Assembly: GCF_026130545.1 (NCBI RefSeq)
Contig: NZ_JAMOIM010000002.1
Location: 124,001 to 188,000, forward strand
From: Lichenifustis flavocetrariae
GTDB taxonomy: Bacteria; Pseudomonadota; Alphaproteobacteria; Rhizobiales; Beijerinckiaceae
Reading direction: 5' to 3'
Length of the DNA stretch: 64,000 nt
The notes beneath the pieces are model-generated. The model had not been told where the DNA came from. It saw only the letters and a list, made by a program, of their open reading frames with translations, and did not search any database. Positions 33,524 through 43,045 of this stretch are shown here, in pieces (within the stretch, counting starts at the first letter, position 1; each line of letters begins with the position of its first letter). The position numbers and the translations under genes were made by a program.

Positions 33524-36500
33524 GCGGCCCCGCCATGCTTCATGCCCGGGATGCGCTGACGCGGGACGGCGTCCTTCTCATCTACCTGCCACCACATGGC
33601 GGCGGCCCGATCCAGGAAGAGCCGGCGGCAGCCGGGCCGCAGCAGCCGGATGACGAGGTCGAGGTCTTCCTGGTCGTCGACCGCGACGGATTCGTCACCG
33701 GCTACAACGGTCACGTCGATCTCGGGACCGGCATCGGGACCGCGCTCGGGCAGATCGTGGCGGAAGAACTGGATGTCGCTTTCGAGCATGTCCGCATCGT
33801 GCTCGGCGAGTCCGACAAGGCGCCGAACCAGGGCGCCACAATCGCCTCCGAAACCATCCAGGTGACGGCCATTCCGCTTCGCCAAGCGGCCGCTCAAGCG
33901 CGACGGCACCTAATCTCGCTGGCCGCCGAGCGTCTCGATGTGCGGATCGATGAACTCGATGTGGAAAACGGGGTCGCCCGCCGCCGGGACGGCGGCAACG
34001 CGAGCGTCAGCTATGCCGAACTCCTGCGCGACGGCCACATCCGCCTCGCGCTCGACCCGACGGTGCCCTTGAAGGCCACAGCGCACTATCGCGTCGTCGG
34101 GCAGCGCCAGCCCCGGATCGACATTCCGGCCAAGGCCACCGGCCAATTCACCTATGTGCATGACGTCCGCCTTCCCGGCATGCTGCATGGCCGCGTCGTG
34201 CGGCCACCCTATGCCGGGCTCGACGCGGGCGAATTCGTCGGTAACAGCCTCGTTGCGGTGGACAGGACCTCCATCGCCCATGTGCCGGGCCTGATCGCCG
34301 TCGTGGTCATCCGCGATTTCGTTGGCGTGGTGGCGGAGCGCGAGGAGCAGGCGGTTGAAGCCGCCGCGAAGCTGCGGCTCGAATGGAAGACTTGGCCGGG
34401 TCTCTCCGATCTCGACCGGCCCGAGCAGACGCTCCGGGCAGCTTCGTCCCGCCCCCGTGTTCTCCTCGACGAAGGCGGCTCCGCCGAGGCGATCGCGGCA
34501 GCGGCCCAGCCGATGCGGCGGACTTATGTCTGGCCCTACCAGATGCATGGCTCGATCGGCCCCTCCTGTTCGGTCGCGGACTTCCGACAGGATGGCCTCA
34601 CGGTGTGGTCGGGCACCCAGAACCCACGCATGCTGGTGACAGACTTGGCCCGTCTGCTCGATCTGCCCGAGGAGCGGATTGCGATCGTCCGGCACGAGGC
34701 GGCGGGATGCTACGGCCGCAATTGCGCCGACGATGTGGGTGCGGATGCGGCGCTGCTGTCGCGCGCCGTCGGTCGTCCGGTTCGCGTCCAGCTCTCGCGT
34801 GAACAGGAGCACGCTTGGGAGCCGAAGGGCGCGGCCCAGGTCATGGATGTCGGTGGTGGGCTCGATGCAGAGGGCCGGCCCGTCGCCTATGATTTCGCGA
34901 CGCGATATCCGTCGAATGCCGCGCCCACGCTGGCGCTCTTGCTGACAGGCACGATCCCCGCCGTGCCGAATGTGCTGCAGATGGGCGACCGTACCGCCAT
35001 TCCGCCCTACCTCTATCCGAAGCGCCGGGTGGTCGTGCATGACATGGCCCCGATCGTCCGTGCCTCCTGGCTGCGCGGCGTGTCGGCGATGCCCAATTCC
35101 TTTGCGCATGAATCCTTCGTCGACGAGTTGGCGACCGCGGCCGGGGTCGACCCGGTGGCCTACCGGCTGCGCCACCTCGACGACACGCGGGCGATCGATC
35201 TCATCAAGACAGTGGCCGAGAAGGCCGGTTGGGTGCCGCGAACGGGGCCGCAGAGCCTGCCGCCCGACGGCGACGTGCTGCACGGGCGCGGCTTCGCCTA
35301 TGCGGTCTACGTGCATGGCACATTCCCGGGCACCGCTGCGGCGTGGTCGGCCTGGGTGGCCGATGTGTCGGTCAACCGCACCACCGGCGACGTGGTGCTG
35401 AGCCGCGTCGTGGTCGGGCAGGATTCCGGACTGATGATCAATCCGGCCGGCGTCGAGCACCAGATCCACGGCAATGTCATTCAGTCGACGAGCCGTGTGC
35501 TGAAGGAGCAGGTGACGTTCGACCGGACCGGCGTGACGAGCCGCGAATGGGGCGGCTACCCGATCCTGACCTTCCCCGAAGTGCCAGCCATCGACGTCGT
35601 GATGGTGCCGCGCCCGGATGAGCCCCCGCTCGGCGTCGGCGAGTCGGCCTCCGTGCCGAGCGCCGCGGCCATCGCCAATGCGATCTTCGACGCGACCGGC
35701 GTGCGCTTCCGCGAGCCGCCCTTCACGCCGGACCGGATCCTCGCTGCACTCAATCCCCTGCCGCCGCCCGCAAAAATATCTTCAGGCGATTTCTCGCCGG
35801 TCGCCACCGTCCCCCGGTCGCAAAAACCCTGGCGTCGCTGGTTCGGTCTTGTGGGCGCCGCGATGGCTGGTGGGCTCGGGGTCGCGATGGCGATGCTGCC
35901 GGGTCGCGGCATGATCGCGCCGATCACGCGCCCCGACCCTTCGGTCTACGCGGCCGCTACTTTGGCACGCGGGCGAGCCGTCGCGGCCCTTGGAAACTGC
36001 TTCGGCTGCCATCTCGGGCCAGACGGCACGGCGTTGGCGGGGGGCCACGCTCTCGCGACACCCTTCGGTACGGTCTATGCGACAAATATCACGCCCGATC
36101 CCTTCGCCGGAATCGGCGCGTGGTCCTATCCGGCCTTCGAGCGCGCGATGCGTGAGGGGTTGAGCCGCGACGGTCACCACCTTTACCCGGCCCATCCCTA
36201 TACCGCCTTCACGCGATCGAGCGATGCCGACCTGCAATCGCTCTATGCCTATCTGATGGCGCAACCCGCCTTGGCCCATGTCCCACCGCGGACGCGCCTC
36301 CACTTCCCGTTCAACCTGCGGCCCTTGCTGGCGGCCTGGAACACGCTTTTCCTGCGGAGTGGCACCCTTGCGCCCGATCCGTCTCGATCCGAGGCCTGGA
36401 ACCGGGGCCGGGAGCTGGTCGAGGGGCTCGGCCATTGCTCCGCCTGCCATTCTCCCCGCAATGCCCTGGGTGCCGAACAAGGTGGCGAGGCCCATCTCGC

Positions 36501-37131
36501 CGGTGCTGTCGTCGACGGCTGGGAAGCGCCGGCCCTGACGAACCTCTCAAAATCCCCCGTCCCATGGACCGAAGCAGAATTCTACTCCTACCTGTCGACG
36601 GGACACGCGCCCCTGCACGGTGTTGCGGCCGGCCCGATGACTGCCGTCGTGGCGGAACTCCGGGTCGTGCCGGACAGCGATCGGCGCGCCATGGCGACCT
36701 ATCTCGCGTCGCTCCAGACCTCGTCGTTGCCGCAACCGCAAGCCGAGTCGCTCGCCGGGACCCTGCTGGTCCGGACGGCCGGCATTTCGCCCGAAGCGAC
36801 GGCAGCGGGCGAGCGGATCTATGCGGGAGCCTGCGCGACCTGCCACGAACCGAACGGCCCTGCCCTCTTCGGCGCCAGGCCACTCCTTGCCCTCAATACC
36901 AGCGTGCACAGCGCCCGCCCGGACAATCTGATCCACGTCGTCCTCGATGGCATTGCGACGCCGGCCCACCCCGACCTCGGAGCGATGCCGGGTTTCGCCG
37001 GCAGCTTTTCCGATATCCAGGTCGCGGATCTTCTCCGCTACATCCGGGCACGCTTCGCCCCAGCCGAGCCGGCTTGGGAAAATCTCGATTCAAACGTGGC
37101 GAGGATTAGGGCCGGCGACAACCATTCTTGA
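33520..37131 (+). CDS. nicB: Nicotinate dehydrogenase-like large subunit: molybdopterin domain fused to three cytochrome c domains
   Basis: A 1203-residue fusion. Residues 1 to about 740 are the molybdopterin-binding part (GHVDLGTGIGTALGQIVAEE, HEAAGCYGRNCADDVGADAA, SWLRGVSAMPNSFAHESFVD, GVGESASVPSAAAIANAIFD). One membrane helix lies at about 775-795. The rest holds three heme c sites, CFGCH (Cys827), CSACH (Cys973) and CATCH (Cys1105). This Mo plus triple-heme architecture is that of NicB, which passes electrons to the respiratory chain. The TTG start overlaps the nicA stop; an ATG at 33535 is the alternative. A cytoplasmic Mo domain with periplasmic hemes across one helix raises export questions: no Tat signal is visible at the N-terminus. 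Confidence 0.88.
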   Translation: MSGPAMLHARDALTRDGVLLIYLPPHGGGPIQEEPAAAGPQQPDDEVEVFLVVDRDGFVTGYNGHVDLGTGIGTALGQIVAEELDVAFEHVRIVLGESDKAPNQGATIASETIQVTAIPLRQAAAQARRHLISLAAERLDVRIDELDVENGVARRRDGGNASVSYAELLRDGHIRLALDPTVPLKATAHYRVVGQRQPRIDIPAKATGQFTYVHDVRLPGMLHGRVVRPPYAGLDAGEFVGNSLVAVDRTSIAHVPGLIAVVVIRDFVGVVAEREEQAVEAAAKLRLEWKTWPGLSDLDRPEQTLRAASSRPRVLLDEGGSAEAIAAAAQPMRRTYVWPYQMHGSIGPSCSVADFRQDGLTVWSGTQNPRMLVTDLARLLDLPEERIAIVRHEAAGCYGRNCADDVGADAALLSRAVGRPVRVQLSREQEHAWEPKGAAQVMDVGGGLDAEGRPVAYDFATRYPSNAAPTLALLLTGTIPAVPNVLQMGDRTAIPPYLYPKRRVVVHDMAPIVRASWLRGVSAMPNSFAHESFVDELATAAGVDPVAYRLRHLDDTRAIDLIKTVAEKAGWVPRTGPQSLPPDGDVLHGRGFAYAVYVHGTFPGTAAAWSAWVADVSVNRTTGDVVLSRVVVGQDSGLMINPAGVEHQIHGNVIQSTSRVLKEQVTFDRTGVTSREWGGYPILTFPEVPAIDVVMVPRPDEPPLGVGESASVPSAAAIANAIFDATGVRFREPPFTPDRILAALNPLPPPAKISSGDFSPVATVPRSQKPWRRWFGLVGAAMAGGLGVAMAMLPGRGMIAPITRPDPSVYAAATLARGRAVAALGNCFGCHLGPDGTALAGGHALATPFGTVYATNITPDPFAGIGAWSYPAFERAMREGLSRDGHHLYPAHPYTAFTRSSDADLQSLYAYLMAQPALAHVPPRTRLHFPFNLRPLLAAWNTLFLRSGTLAPDPSRSEAWNRGRELVEGLGHCSACHSPRNALGAEQGGEAHLAGAVVDGWEAPALTNLSKSPVPWTEAEFYSYLSTGHAPLHGVAAGPMTAVVAELRVVPDSDRRAMATYLASLQTSSLPQPQAESLAGTLLVRTAGISPEATAAGERIYAGACATCHEPNGPALFGARPLLALNTSVHSARPDNLIHVVLDGIATPAHPDLGAMPGFAGSFSDIQVADLLRYIRARFAPAEPAWENLDSNVARIRAGDNHS

Positions 37132-37238
37132 GGCGGTGATCGGCTGCGATGCCGGCCTCCTTTCCATCCTGGGCAACAGGGCTGGAAAGTTGGAGCAATC
37201 CGGGCCAATCATGTGCGGTGCTCGCAAGAAGGTCGTTC

Positions 37239-37673
37239 GTGACTGCAGTTTTCTCCCGCATCGAAGTTCCCGAAACGCCAAATCGGGCGGATCGCGAAGT
37301 GATCCTCCAAGGTCTGGTGGTGTTCGAAGAGGCTGCGGCGGGACCGCTTCACATCAAGCCACTGGCCATCCTGATCAAGGACGACGCGGGGAAGACCATC
37401 GGCGGTCTCTGGGGCACCTCGATGTTCCGGTGGCTCGTGATCGAACTCTTGTTCGTTCCGGAACAGTGCCGTGGCGAGGGGCTCGGCACGCAGATCATGG
37501 CCACGGCCGAGTGTATCGCACGCGAGCGTGGCTGCATCGGCATCTGGCTCGACACCTATAGTTTCCAGGCGCCGCACTTCTACGAAAAGCTTGGATTCCA
37601 GACCTTCGGCACGCTGGAGGGGCAACCGCCCGGCGAACGCCGCCTGTTCATGCAGAAGGCACTGCCGCGATGA
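37239..37673 (+). CDS. GNAT family acetyltransferase
   Basis: A 144-residue N-acetyltransferase. The acetyl-CoA loop is VPEQCRGEGLGTQIMATAE and the C-terminal HFYEKLGFQTFGTLEG is the final beta-strand segment. A GTG at 37239 preceded by AAGAAGG is preferred to an ATG at 37149, which adds non-conserved residues. It overlaps the next GNAT gene by four bases (ATGA). Its substrate is unknown; closely related small GNATs often act on small amines or antibiotics. Confidence 0.85.
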   Translation: MTAVFSRIEVPETPNRADREVILQGLVVFEEAAAGPLHIKPLAILIKDDAGKTIGGLWGTSMFRWLVIELLFVPEQCRGEGLGTQIMATAECIARERGCIGIWLDTYSFQAPHFYEKLGFQTFGTLEGQPPGERRLFMQKALPR

Positions 37674-38155
37674 TCGGTGAGGCACCCGAGCCGGTCTTGG
37701 CGACCCTGGTGGCTCGTCCTGACCTCGCGCCTCTTGTCGCCGATTGGCTATGGCAGGCTTTCTGGCGCCAGGAAGGCGCATCCCTTGAGCACGTGCGGGC
37801 GCTCGTGGCGGAATCGATCTCCGGCTGTGAGATACCCCAATGTTTTGTCCTTCTGGTCGACGGTGTCCCGGTCGGGACAGCCAGCCTTATCGCGCAGGAT
37901 CTCGACAGCCGTCCGGAATTGACGCCCTGGCTTGCGTCCGTCTTCGTCACGCCCGAATGGCGAAGGCGCGGCTATGCTGCACGGCTCGTCGCAGCGGTCG
38001 AAGGCGCGGCACGCGCCGCTTCGGTGTCGACGCTCTGGCTCTACACCAGCACAGCCGAGCCGATTTACGCGCGGGCCGGATGGCGCACGGTGGAGCGTTT
38101 CGATCATCTGGGTCATGACACAGCCTTGATGCGGCGCGATCTCGCCTCAGGCTAA
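37670..38155 (+). CDS. GNAT family acetyltransferase
   Basis: A 161-residue N-acetyltransferase. VFVTPEWRRRGYAARLVAAV is the acetyl-CoA binding loop (R-x-x-G-x-A) and IYARAGWRTVERFDHLGHD is the C-terminal motif. The ATG overlaps the upstream GNAT stop and the end overlaps, in convergent sense, the agmatine deiminase gene. It is a distinct subfamily from the gene before it. No substrate is evident. Confidence 0.85.
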   Translation: MIGEAPEPVLATLVARPDLAPLVADWLWQAFWRQEGASLEHVRALVAESISGCEIPQCFVLLVDGVPVGTASLIAQDLDSRPELTPWLASVFVTPEWRRRGYAARLVAAVEGAARAASVSTLWLYTSTAEPIYARAGWRTVERFDHLGHDTALMRRDLASG

Positions 38156-39180
38156 CCTGCAGGTGCGGCGCGTGGCTGCTGCTGCGTGATGCAGTGGATG
38201 TTGCCCCCTCCGTCGGCGATCCCGTGTCCGGGAACCACGACGATCTCACGATCCGGAAAAGCCGCCTTCAGAACGCGGGCCGCCTCCCGGTCGGATGCCG
38301 CGTCGAAGCCAGGCATGACGATGGCCCCGTTGGCCACGTAGAAATTGACGTAGGAGAGCGCCATCAACTCACCGCGCTTATCGCGCCGCCTCGGCGGCGT
38401 GGGGAGTTCCAGGATCGTGAAGCGGCGCCCCTTGGCGTCGACACTCCGCTCCAGCACAGCCCGTGCCTCGGCCAGCACGGCCCAATCCGGATCGGCCCGG
38501 TCGGCGAGAGCGGGCAGCAACACATGACCGGGTTTGAAGAAGCAGCAGAGATTGTCGACATGACCGCGGGTCTCATCTCCAGTCAGGCCGCGAGGCAGCC
38601 ACACCACTGCGTCGATCCCAAGCAGCCCGGTCAGGTTTGCCTCGATGTCCGCTTTGTCGAGATGCGGGTTGCGCTGAGGGTCCAGCAGGCATTGTTCGGT
38701 CGTGAGCAGGGTTCCTTCACCATCGACATGGATCGAACCGCCTTCGAGAATTTGCGGGCCGACGATGCGCCGAGCATCAGCGAGCCCGAGAATGTGACGC
38801 GCCAGACGGGCATCACGGGCGAATCCGGGGTAAACCAACCCCCAGCCGTTGAAGCCCCAATCGATCCCCGCAAGCTGCCCGTCCCGGTCCTGTACGAAGG
38901 TTGGCCCGGTGTCGCGCGTCCAACTATCATCGAGCTCAGTCGCGACCAGTTCCGCGGCGCCCCGGGTCAGCCGGGCCGCTTCGTCGAGATCCTCGGGCCG
39001 AACCAGGAGGGTCACGGGCTCGAACCGGGCGATTGCGCGCACGACCGCCGCCAGGGCTTCGCGAGCGGGGCCGAGCCCGTTGCGCCAGCCTTCCGGCCGG
39101 CAGGGCCACGCCATCCAGCACCGCTCGTGCGGCGCCCACTCGGCCGGCATGCGCAGACCGGACTCCGATGCGCCTGTCAT
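38152..39180 (-). CDS. Agmatine deiminase family protein
   Basis: A 342-residue peptidylarginine-deiminase-fold enzyme. MPAEWAPHERCWMAWPCR is the family start, DDSWTRDTGPTFV and EGGSIHVDGEGTLLTTEQCL carry the acidic substrate residues, and the nucleophile is Cys330 in GGGNIHCITQQ. Agmatine deiminase makes N-carbamoylputrescine, a step to putrescine. The ATG at 39180 begins the conserved region. A carbamoylputrescine amidase (aguB) gene is not adjacent, although a polyamine-type importer lies about 9 kb away. It is flanked by acetyltransferase genes. Confidence 0.9.
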   Translation of the reverse strand: MTGASESGLRMPAEWAPHERCWMAWPCRPEGWRNGLGPAREALAAVVRAIARFEPVTLLVRPEDLDEAARLTRGAAELVATELDDSWTRDTGPTFVQDRDGQLAGIDWGFNGWGLVYPGFARDARLARHILGLADARRIVGPQILEGGSIHVDGEGTLLTTEQCLLDPQRNPHLDKADIEANLTGLLGIDAVVWLPRGLTGDETRGHVDNLCCFFKPGHVLLPALADRADPDWAVLAEARAVLERSVDAKGRRFTILELPTPPRRRDKRGELMALSYVNFYVANGAIVMPGFDAASDREAARVLKAAFPDREIVVVPGHGIADGGGNIHCITQQQPRAAPAG

Positions 39181-39277
39181 GCTATCACACCCCTCGATCA
39201 GCCTTCCCGGCGAGGCCATTTCGATGGCTCAATGGCATGGTCCATTGCCCCGCACCACCTTGGGTCCACACATCCCG

Positions 39278-39877
39278 ATGAATCTCAGCCTTCCGGGTCG
39301 AAGCATAGTGGTTGACTGGTGCCGCGAGCCGGCCGAAGCCGCGACAATCGCCGCGTTTTTTGTGGCCCATGCCGAGCCGAGCTACATTTCGCATTCGGAA
39401 CTGCAATTCGGCCGCGCCGAATCGATGTCGCTTTGGAGCGACACTCTCGCGGCCCAAATCGAAGCACAGGCGGTGGGGGCCGCCAACAACACTGCGACCG
39501 CCAGCGGGTCTCGTCTCGCCCTGGCGACAAGTGCAGGCGAATTGGCCGCCATGGCGTTCGTGTCCTTAACGCCCGACGTCAGACGCCCGTTTGCGACGGT
39601 GGAAGATCTTCTCATTGCGCCCGACACGCGGGGTTGCGGCCTAGGCGCGAGCCTGTTGGGTTGGATCGAAACGGAATGCCGCGACCTCGGCTTCCATCGG
39701 TTGTTCCTGGAGAGCGGCGCCGACAACCATGCGGCCCACCGCTTCTTCGCCCGCCAGGGTTTTGTGCAAACGTCGATCGTCATGGTTCGGGACCTGGAGC
39801 GCGCAGCCGTCAGCCGCGCGGCCCCTCTTGACGCCGGCCTCGTGGATCAACAGTTCCTGATCGACACGATCGAATAG
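39278..39877 (+). CDS. GNAT family acetyltransferase
   Basis: A 199-residue N-acetyltransferase. VEDLLIAPDTRGCGLGASLL is the acetyl-CoA loop, followed by LFLESGADNHAAHRFFARQG, the C-terminal signature. An ATG at 39278 starts the domain region. It is followed 12 bases later by msrB and may be co-transcribed with it. The N-terminal 40 residues are less conserved. Substrate unknown. Confidence 0.85.
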   Translation: MNLSLPGRSIVVDWCREPAEAATIAAFFVAHAEPSYISHSELQFGRAESMSLWSDTLAAQIEAQAVGAANNTATASGSRLALATSAGELAAMAFVSLTPDVRRPFATVEDLLIAPDTRGCGLGASLLGWIETECRDLGFHRLFLESGADNHAAHRFFARQGFVQTSIVMVRDLERAAVSRAAPLDAGLVDQQFLIDTIE

Positions 39878-39889
39878 AGGCAAGCTGTC

Positions 39890-40294
39890 ATGACGATGAC
39901 GACCACCTACCCAGTCACCCACACGGACGCCGAATGGCGCGAGATGCTGACCCCGGAGCAGTATCAGGTGATGCGCCGCCATGGGACGGAAGCGCCAGGC
40001 AGTTGCGCGCTGCTGCATGAAAAACGTGCCGGCCGCTTTCTATGCGCCGGATGCGACACGCCGCTGTTCGAAACGCAGCTCAAATTCGAGAGCGGGACCG
40101 GCTGGCCGAGCTTCAACGACCCGATCGCCGGTTCGGTCGAAACGACAGTCGACCGAACCCACGGGATGGTCCGGACGGAGGTGCATTGCGCGACCTGCGG
40201 CAGCCACCTCGGTCACGTCTTCCCCGACGGGCCCCCTCCCACGTTCCAGCGCTATTGCATCAACGGGGTGGCGTTGAACTTCGTACCGGCTTGA
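39890..40294 (+). CDS. msrB: Peptide-methionine (R)-S-oxide reductase MsrB
   Basis: A 134-residue repair enzyme that reduces methionine-R-sulfoxide in proteins. The zinc cysteines are Cys52, Cys55, Cys100 and Cys103 (CAGC and CATC), [11 protein letters not shown] is the family signature, and the catalytic Cys123 lies in [11 protein letters not shown]. Length and motifs are normal for a stand-alone MsrB. It ends in front of a strong hairpin. Thioredoxin is the usual reductant. There is no msrA next to it. Confidence 0.95.
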   Translation: MTMTTTYPVTHTDAEWREMLTPEQYQVMRRHGTEAPGSCALLHEKRAGRFLCAGCDTPLFETQLKFESGTGWPSFNDPIAGSVETTVDRTHGMVRTEVHCATCGSHLGHVFPDGPPPTFQRYCINGVALNFVPA

Positions 40295-40336
40295 TCTGCA
40301 CCGCGCACCCCTTGAGACGCGGCCTGTCACAGGTGT

Positions 40337-40367
40337 GGCGGGAAGGCCCGGATTGCGGGCTCCCGCC
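40337..40367. terminator. Bidirectional hairpin between msrB and the surface protein gene
   Basis: GGCGGGA (40337-40343) pairs with TCCCGCC (40361-40367), and inside it GCCCG (40346-40350) pairs with CGGGC (40356-40360) around a GATTG loop. It sits between convergent genes and fits a shared terminator. Confidence 0.6.
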
Positions 40368-40397
40368 GTCCCCTACTGACCTCGGAAATTATCGCCC

Positions 40398-40940
40398 TCA
40401 GACGGGCGACGCGTCGAATGCCATTTTGCGATGTCTCTTCTTGTGTCCCGCCATGCCAAGTACTGCGATAGCTCCGCCGAAGAGCCAGGCGGCAGATGGA
40501 AGCGGTACGGGCGACACGGCGCCTGTGATTGTGACCTTATCCGGATCGAGATTGGTGTAAGATGCTAGATCACTTCCGACCTGATAATTTCCCTCTGCCA
40601 CGTCGCCGCTGTACTTCAGATAAAGAAATCCCTGAGATCCGCCGATCCCGAATTCGTACAAAGGCCCGAAGCCGCTCGAAACGGTTTGGTAGAAGTAGCC
40701 ACTGTCATCGAACGTCAGGTTAATACCAGGGGACATAAATGTTGCCGTCCCTTTGCCGTCAAATGTATTCGAATTAGGTACAGGGACGAAGTCGTTTGTA
40801 TCATAAGAAAATACTGCCGTGAACGGCGTGTTGGTGCCGTAAAGCGAGCCTGTAAACGTGGCGGTCAGCGGAAACGCGGCGGCGATACCCACCGGCCAAA
40901 CGGCCACACAAGCCGTGAGTGCCAAAAACAAACGTCGCAT
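40398..40940 (-). CDS. VPLPA-CTERM-type exosortase substrate, secreted
   Basis: A 180-residue secreted protein. A signal peptide spans about residues 1-22 (LFLALTACVAVWPVGIAAA). The C-terminus has VPLPSAAWLF at about residue 145, then a hydrophobic helix and a basic tail (KKRHRK), which is the VPLPA-CTERM/exosortase sorting signal with Ser in place of the usual Ala. The middle is beta-rich and aromatic, with no named domain. Base composition is visibly more AT-rich than the neighbours, including its leader (40941-41000). Such substrates are anchored or exported through a dedicated exosortase, which is not in the window. Confidence 0.8.
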   Translation of the reverse strand: MRRLFLALTACVAVWPVGIAAAFPLTATFTGSLYGTNTPFTAVFSYDTNDFVPVPNSNTFDGKGTATFMSPGINLTFDDSGYFYQTVSSGFGPLYEFGIGGSQGFLYLKYSGDVAEGNYQVGSDLASYTNLDPDKVTITGAVSPVPLPSAAWLFGGAIAVLGMAGHKKRHRKMAFDASPV

Positions 40941-41010
40941 TGCGAATCCCTACATTGCAGCTTACAACTACAAGTAGAAATTAAATGTTAAAAGCAAGTT
41001 AAGATTTGCC

Positions 41011-42891
41011 TCAGCCGGCGTCTTCCTGTGCCATCGTCAGCCGCAGCCAGTCTTCCTCGGCAAGCACAAGCGCTTTCTCCAATTCGGCGCGCTGCCGAGA
41101 CAGGGTGGAAGCGCGCGCGGGTTCGCGGGAAAACACGGCGGTGTCGCCCAACGCCTTGTCGATGCGGGCAATCAGCTCCGTGAATTTCGCCATGCGCTCT
41201 TCCTGCGCGGCGATCTGCTTTTTCATGGAAACAGGTTTGGCCGTCGGCGTGGATGCGTTCGGGATCGCGCGTTCGGCGACCTTCGCCTCGGCCCGGTTCG
41301 CACGCCGCCCCTCGCGACGTCCCCCACCGGCACGGTCAAGGACGAGTTTCTTGTAATCGTCCATGTCCCCGTCGAAGGCCTGGACGGTGCCCTGGTCGAC
41401 CAACCAGAGTCGATCCGCACAGGCGTCGATCAAATGGCGATCATGGGCGATCAGGATGATGGCGCCCTCATAGTCGTTGATCGCTTCGATCAGCGCGGCC
41501 CGGCTGTCGATGTCGAGATGGTTCGTGGGCTCGTCGAGGATGAGAAGATGCGGGCCGTGGAAGGTTGCAAGGCCCATCATCAGCCGGGCCTTCTCGCCGC
41601 CCGAAAGCTGCGACACCGGCGTATCGGCCTTCATGCCGGGAAAACCGAACTGCGCGCATTTCCCCCGAACCTTTGATTCCGGCTGGTCGCGCATGATCTC
41701 GGACAGGCAGAGGAACGGCGTTTGGGTCAGATCGAGTTCTTCCACCTGATGCTGGGCGAAGAAGCCGACCTCGAGCTTCGAGGATCGCCGCATGGCGCCG
41801 GTCGTGGCCGCGAGCCGACCGGCGATCAGTTTGGCGAAAGTCGATTTCCCATTGCCGTTCGACCCAAGAAGGCCGATCCGGTCGTCGTTCGAAATGTTGA
41901 GGCTAAGCTTCGATAGAATAGTGCGTTCGCCGTAGCCGGTGCTGACGCCTTCCATGGCGATGATGGGCGGGCTCAATTCCTTCTGCGGTGACGGCAGCAC
42001 GATCGGCAGCACGTCGCTGTCAACCATGGCGCTGATCGGCTGCAGTTTTTCCAGCATCTTGATCCGCGACTGCGCCTGCCGCGCCTTGGAGGCCTTGGCC
42101 CGGAAGCGGTCCACAAAGGCCTGCAAGTGCTTGCGATGTTCGTCCTGCTTCTTCTGGTGCTTGAGCTGGATCGCCTGCTGCTCGCGCCGCTGGCGCTCGA
42201 AACTATCGTAATTGCCCTTCCAAAGCGTCAGCTTGGAGCGGTCGAGGTGGAGGATGTGATCGCAAACCGCATCGAGCAGGTCGCGATCGTGGCTGATGAC
42301 CAGCATGGTGGCCGGATAGGTCGACAGATAGTCGATCAGCCACAGCGTGCCTTCGAGATCGAGATAGTTTGTGGGCTCGTCGAGCAGCAGGAAGTCCGGC
42401 TGCGAGAACAGCACCGCCGCCAATGCGACGCGCATCCGCCACCCACCGGAAAATTCCGACAAGGCCCGGTCCTGCGCTTCACTGTCGAAGCCCAGGCCCG
42501 ACAGGATCGTGGCGGCCCGGGCCGGCGCCGAATGGGCGTCGATGTCGACCAGTCGCGTGTGGATGTCGGCGATGCGGCCGGCCTCCGTCGCGGTCTCGGC
42601 TTCGTGCAACAGGGCGGCGCGTTCGGTATCGGCCGCGAGGACGAAATCGATGAGGCTCGTCGGACCGCCGGGTGCCTCCTGTTCGACGCGCCCCATCCGC
42701 ATCGTTCGTGGCAGCGTGATCGACCCGCTTTCCGGGTGCAGGTCGCCGGCGATCATGTTGAACAGTGTGGTCTTGCCGGTGCCGTTGCGACCCACGAAAC
42801 CGACCCGACCGCCCTCCGGGAGGGCCACCGACGCCTTGTCGAACAGAATGCGCGGGCCCAGCCGATACGTCAGGTCATTGATGTGGAGCAT
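41011..42891 (-). CDS. ABC-F family ATP-binding protein
   Basis: A 626-residue soluble protein with two ABC domains and no membrane segment. The first Walker A is GRNGTGKTT, with the signature LSEFSGGWRMRVALAAVLF; the second is GSNGNGKST, with VSQLSGGEKARLMMGLATF. Between them lies the linker RFRAKASKARQAQSRIKMLE of the P-site tRNA interaction motif. ABC-F proteins act on the ribosome in translation regulation or antibiotic protection; this one resembles the Uup/YheS housekeeping types. The last ~100 residues form a charged C-terminal helical region. Confidence 0.93.
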   Translation of the reverse strand: MLHINDLTYRLGPRILFDKASVALPEGGRVGFVGRNGTGKTTLFNMIAGDLHPESGSITLPRTMRMGRVEQEAPGGPTSLIDFVLAADTERAALLHEAETATEAGRIADIHTRLVDIDAHSAPARAATILSGLGFDSEAQDRALSEFSGGWRMRVALAAVLFSQPDFLLLDEPTNYLDLEGTLWLIDYLSTYPATMLVISHDRDLLDAVCDHILHLDRSKLTLWKGNYDSFERQRREQQAIQLKHQKKQDEHRKHLQAFVDRFRAKASKARQAQSRIKMLEKLQPISAMVDSDVLPIVLPSPQKELSPPIIAMEGVSTGYGERTILSKLSLNISNDDRIGLLGSNGNGKSTFAKLIAGRLAATTGAMRRSSKLEVGFFAQHQVEELDLTQTPFLCLSEIMRDQPESKVRGKCAQFGFPGMKADTPVSQLSGGEKARLMMGLATFHGPHLLILDEPTNHLDIDSRAALIEAINDYEGAIILIAHDRHLIDACADRLWLVDQGTVQAFDGDMDDYKKLVLDRAGGGRREGRRANRAEAKVAERAIPNASTPTAKPVSMKKQIAAQEERMAKFTELIARIDKALGDTAVFSREPARASTLSRQRAELEKALVLAEEDWLRLTMAQEDAG

Positions 42892-43045
42892 GGCCGGCTA
42901 TGTCGCGTGCCGCCCCCGATCATGCAAGCCTATTCGTGTCTGTTTTCACCCAACATGCTGCACCGCACCCACTGCGATCAAGAAGGATGCGTTCAGACCT
43001 CGCGGAGAATATCGGCAGCGAGGCAATCCAAAGCAACGCTCGGGA

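Noticed and set aside
33910-35469. Long minus-strand open frame over nicB
   Set aside because: Antisense shadow of the molybdopterin subunit, with no domain or ribosome-binding site.
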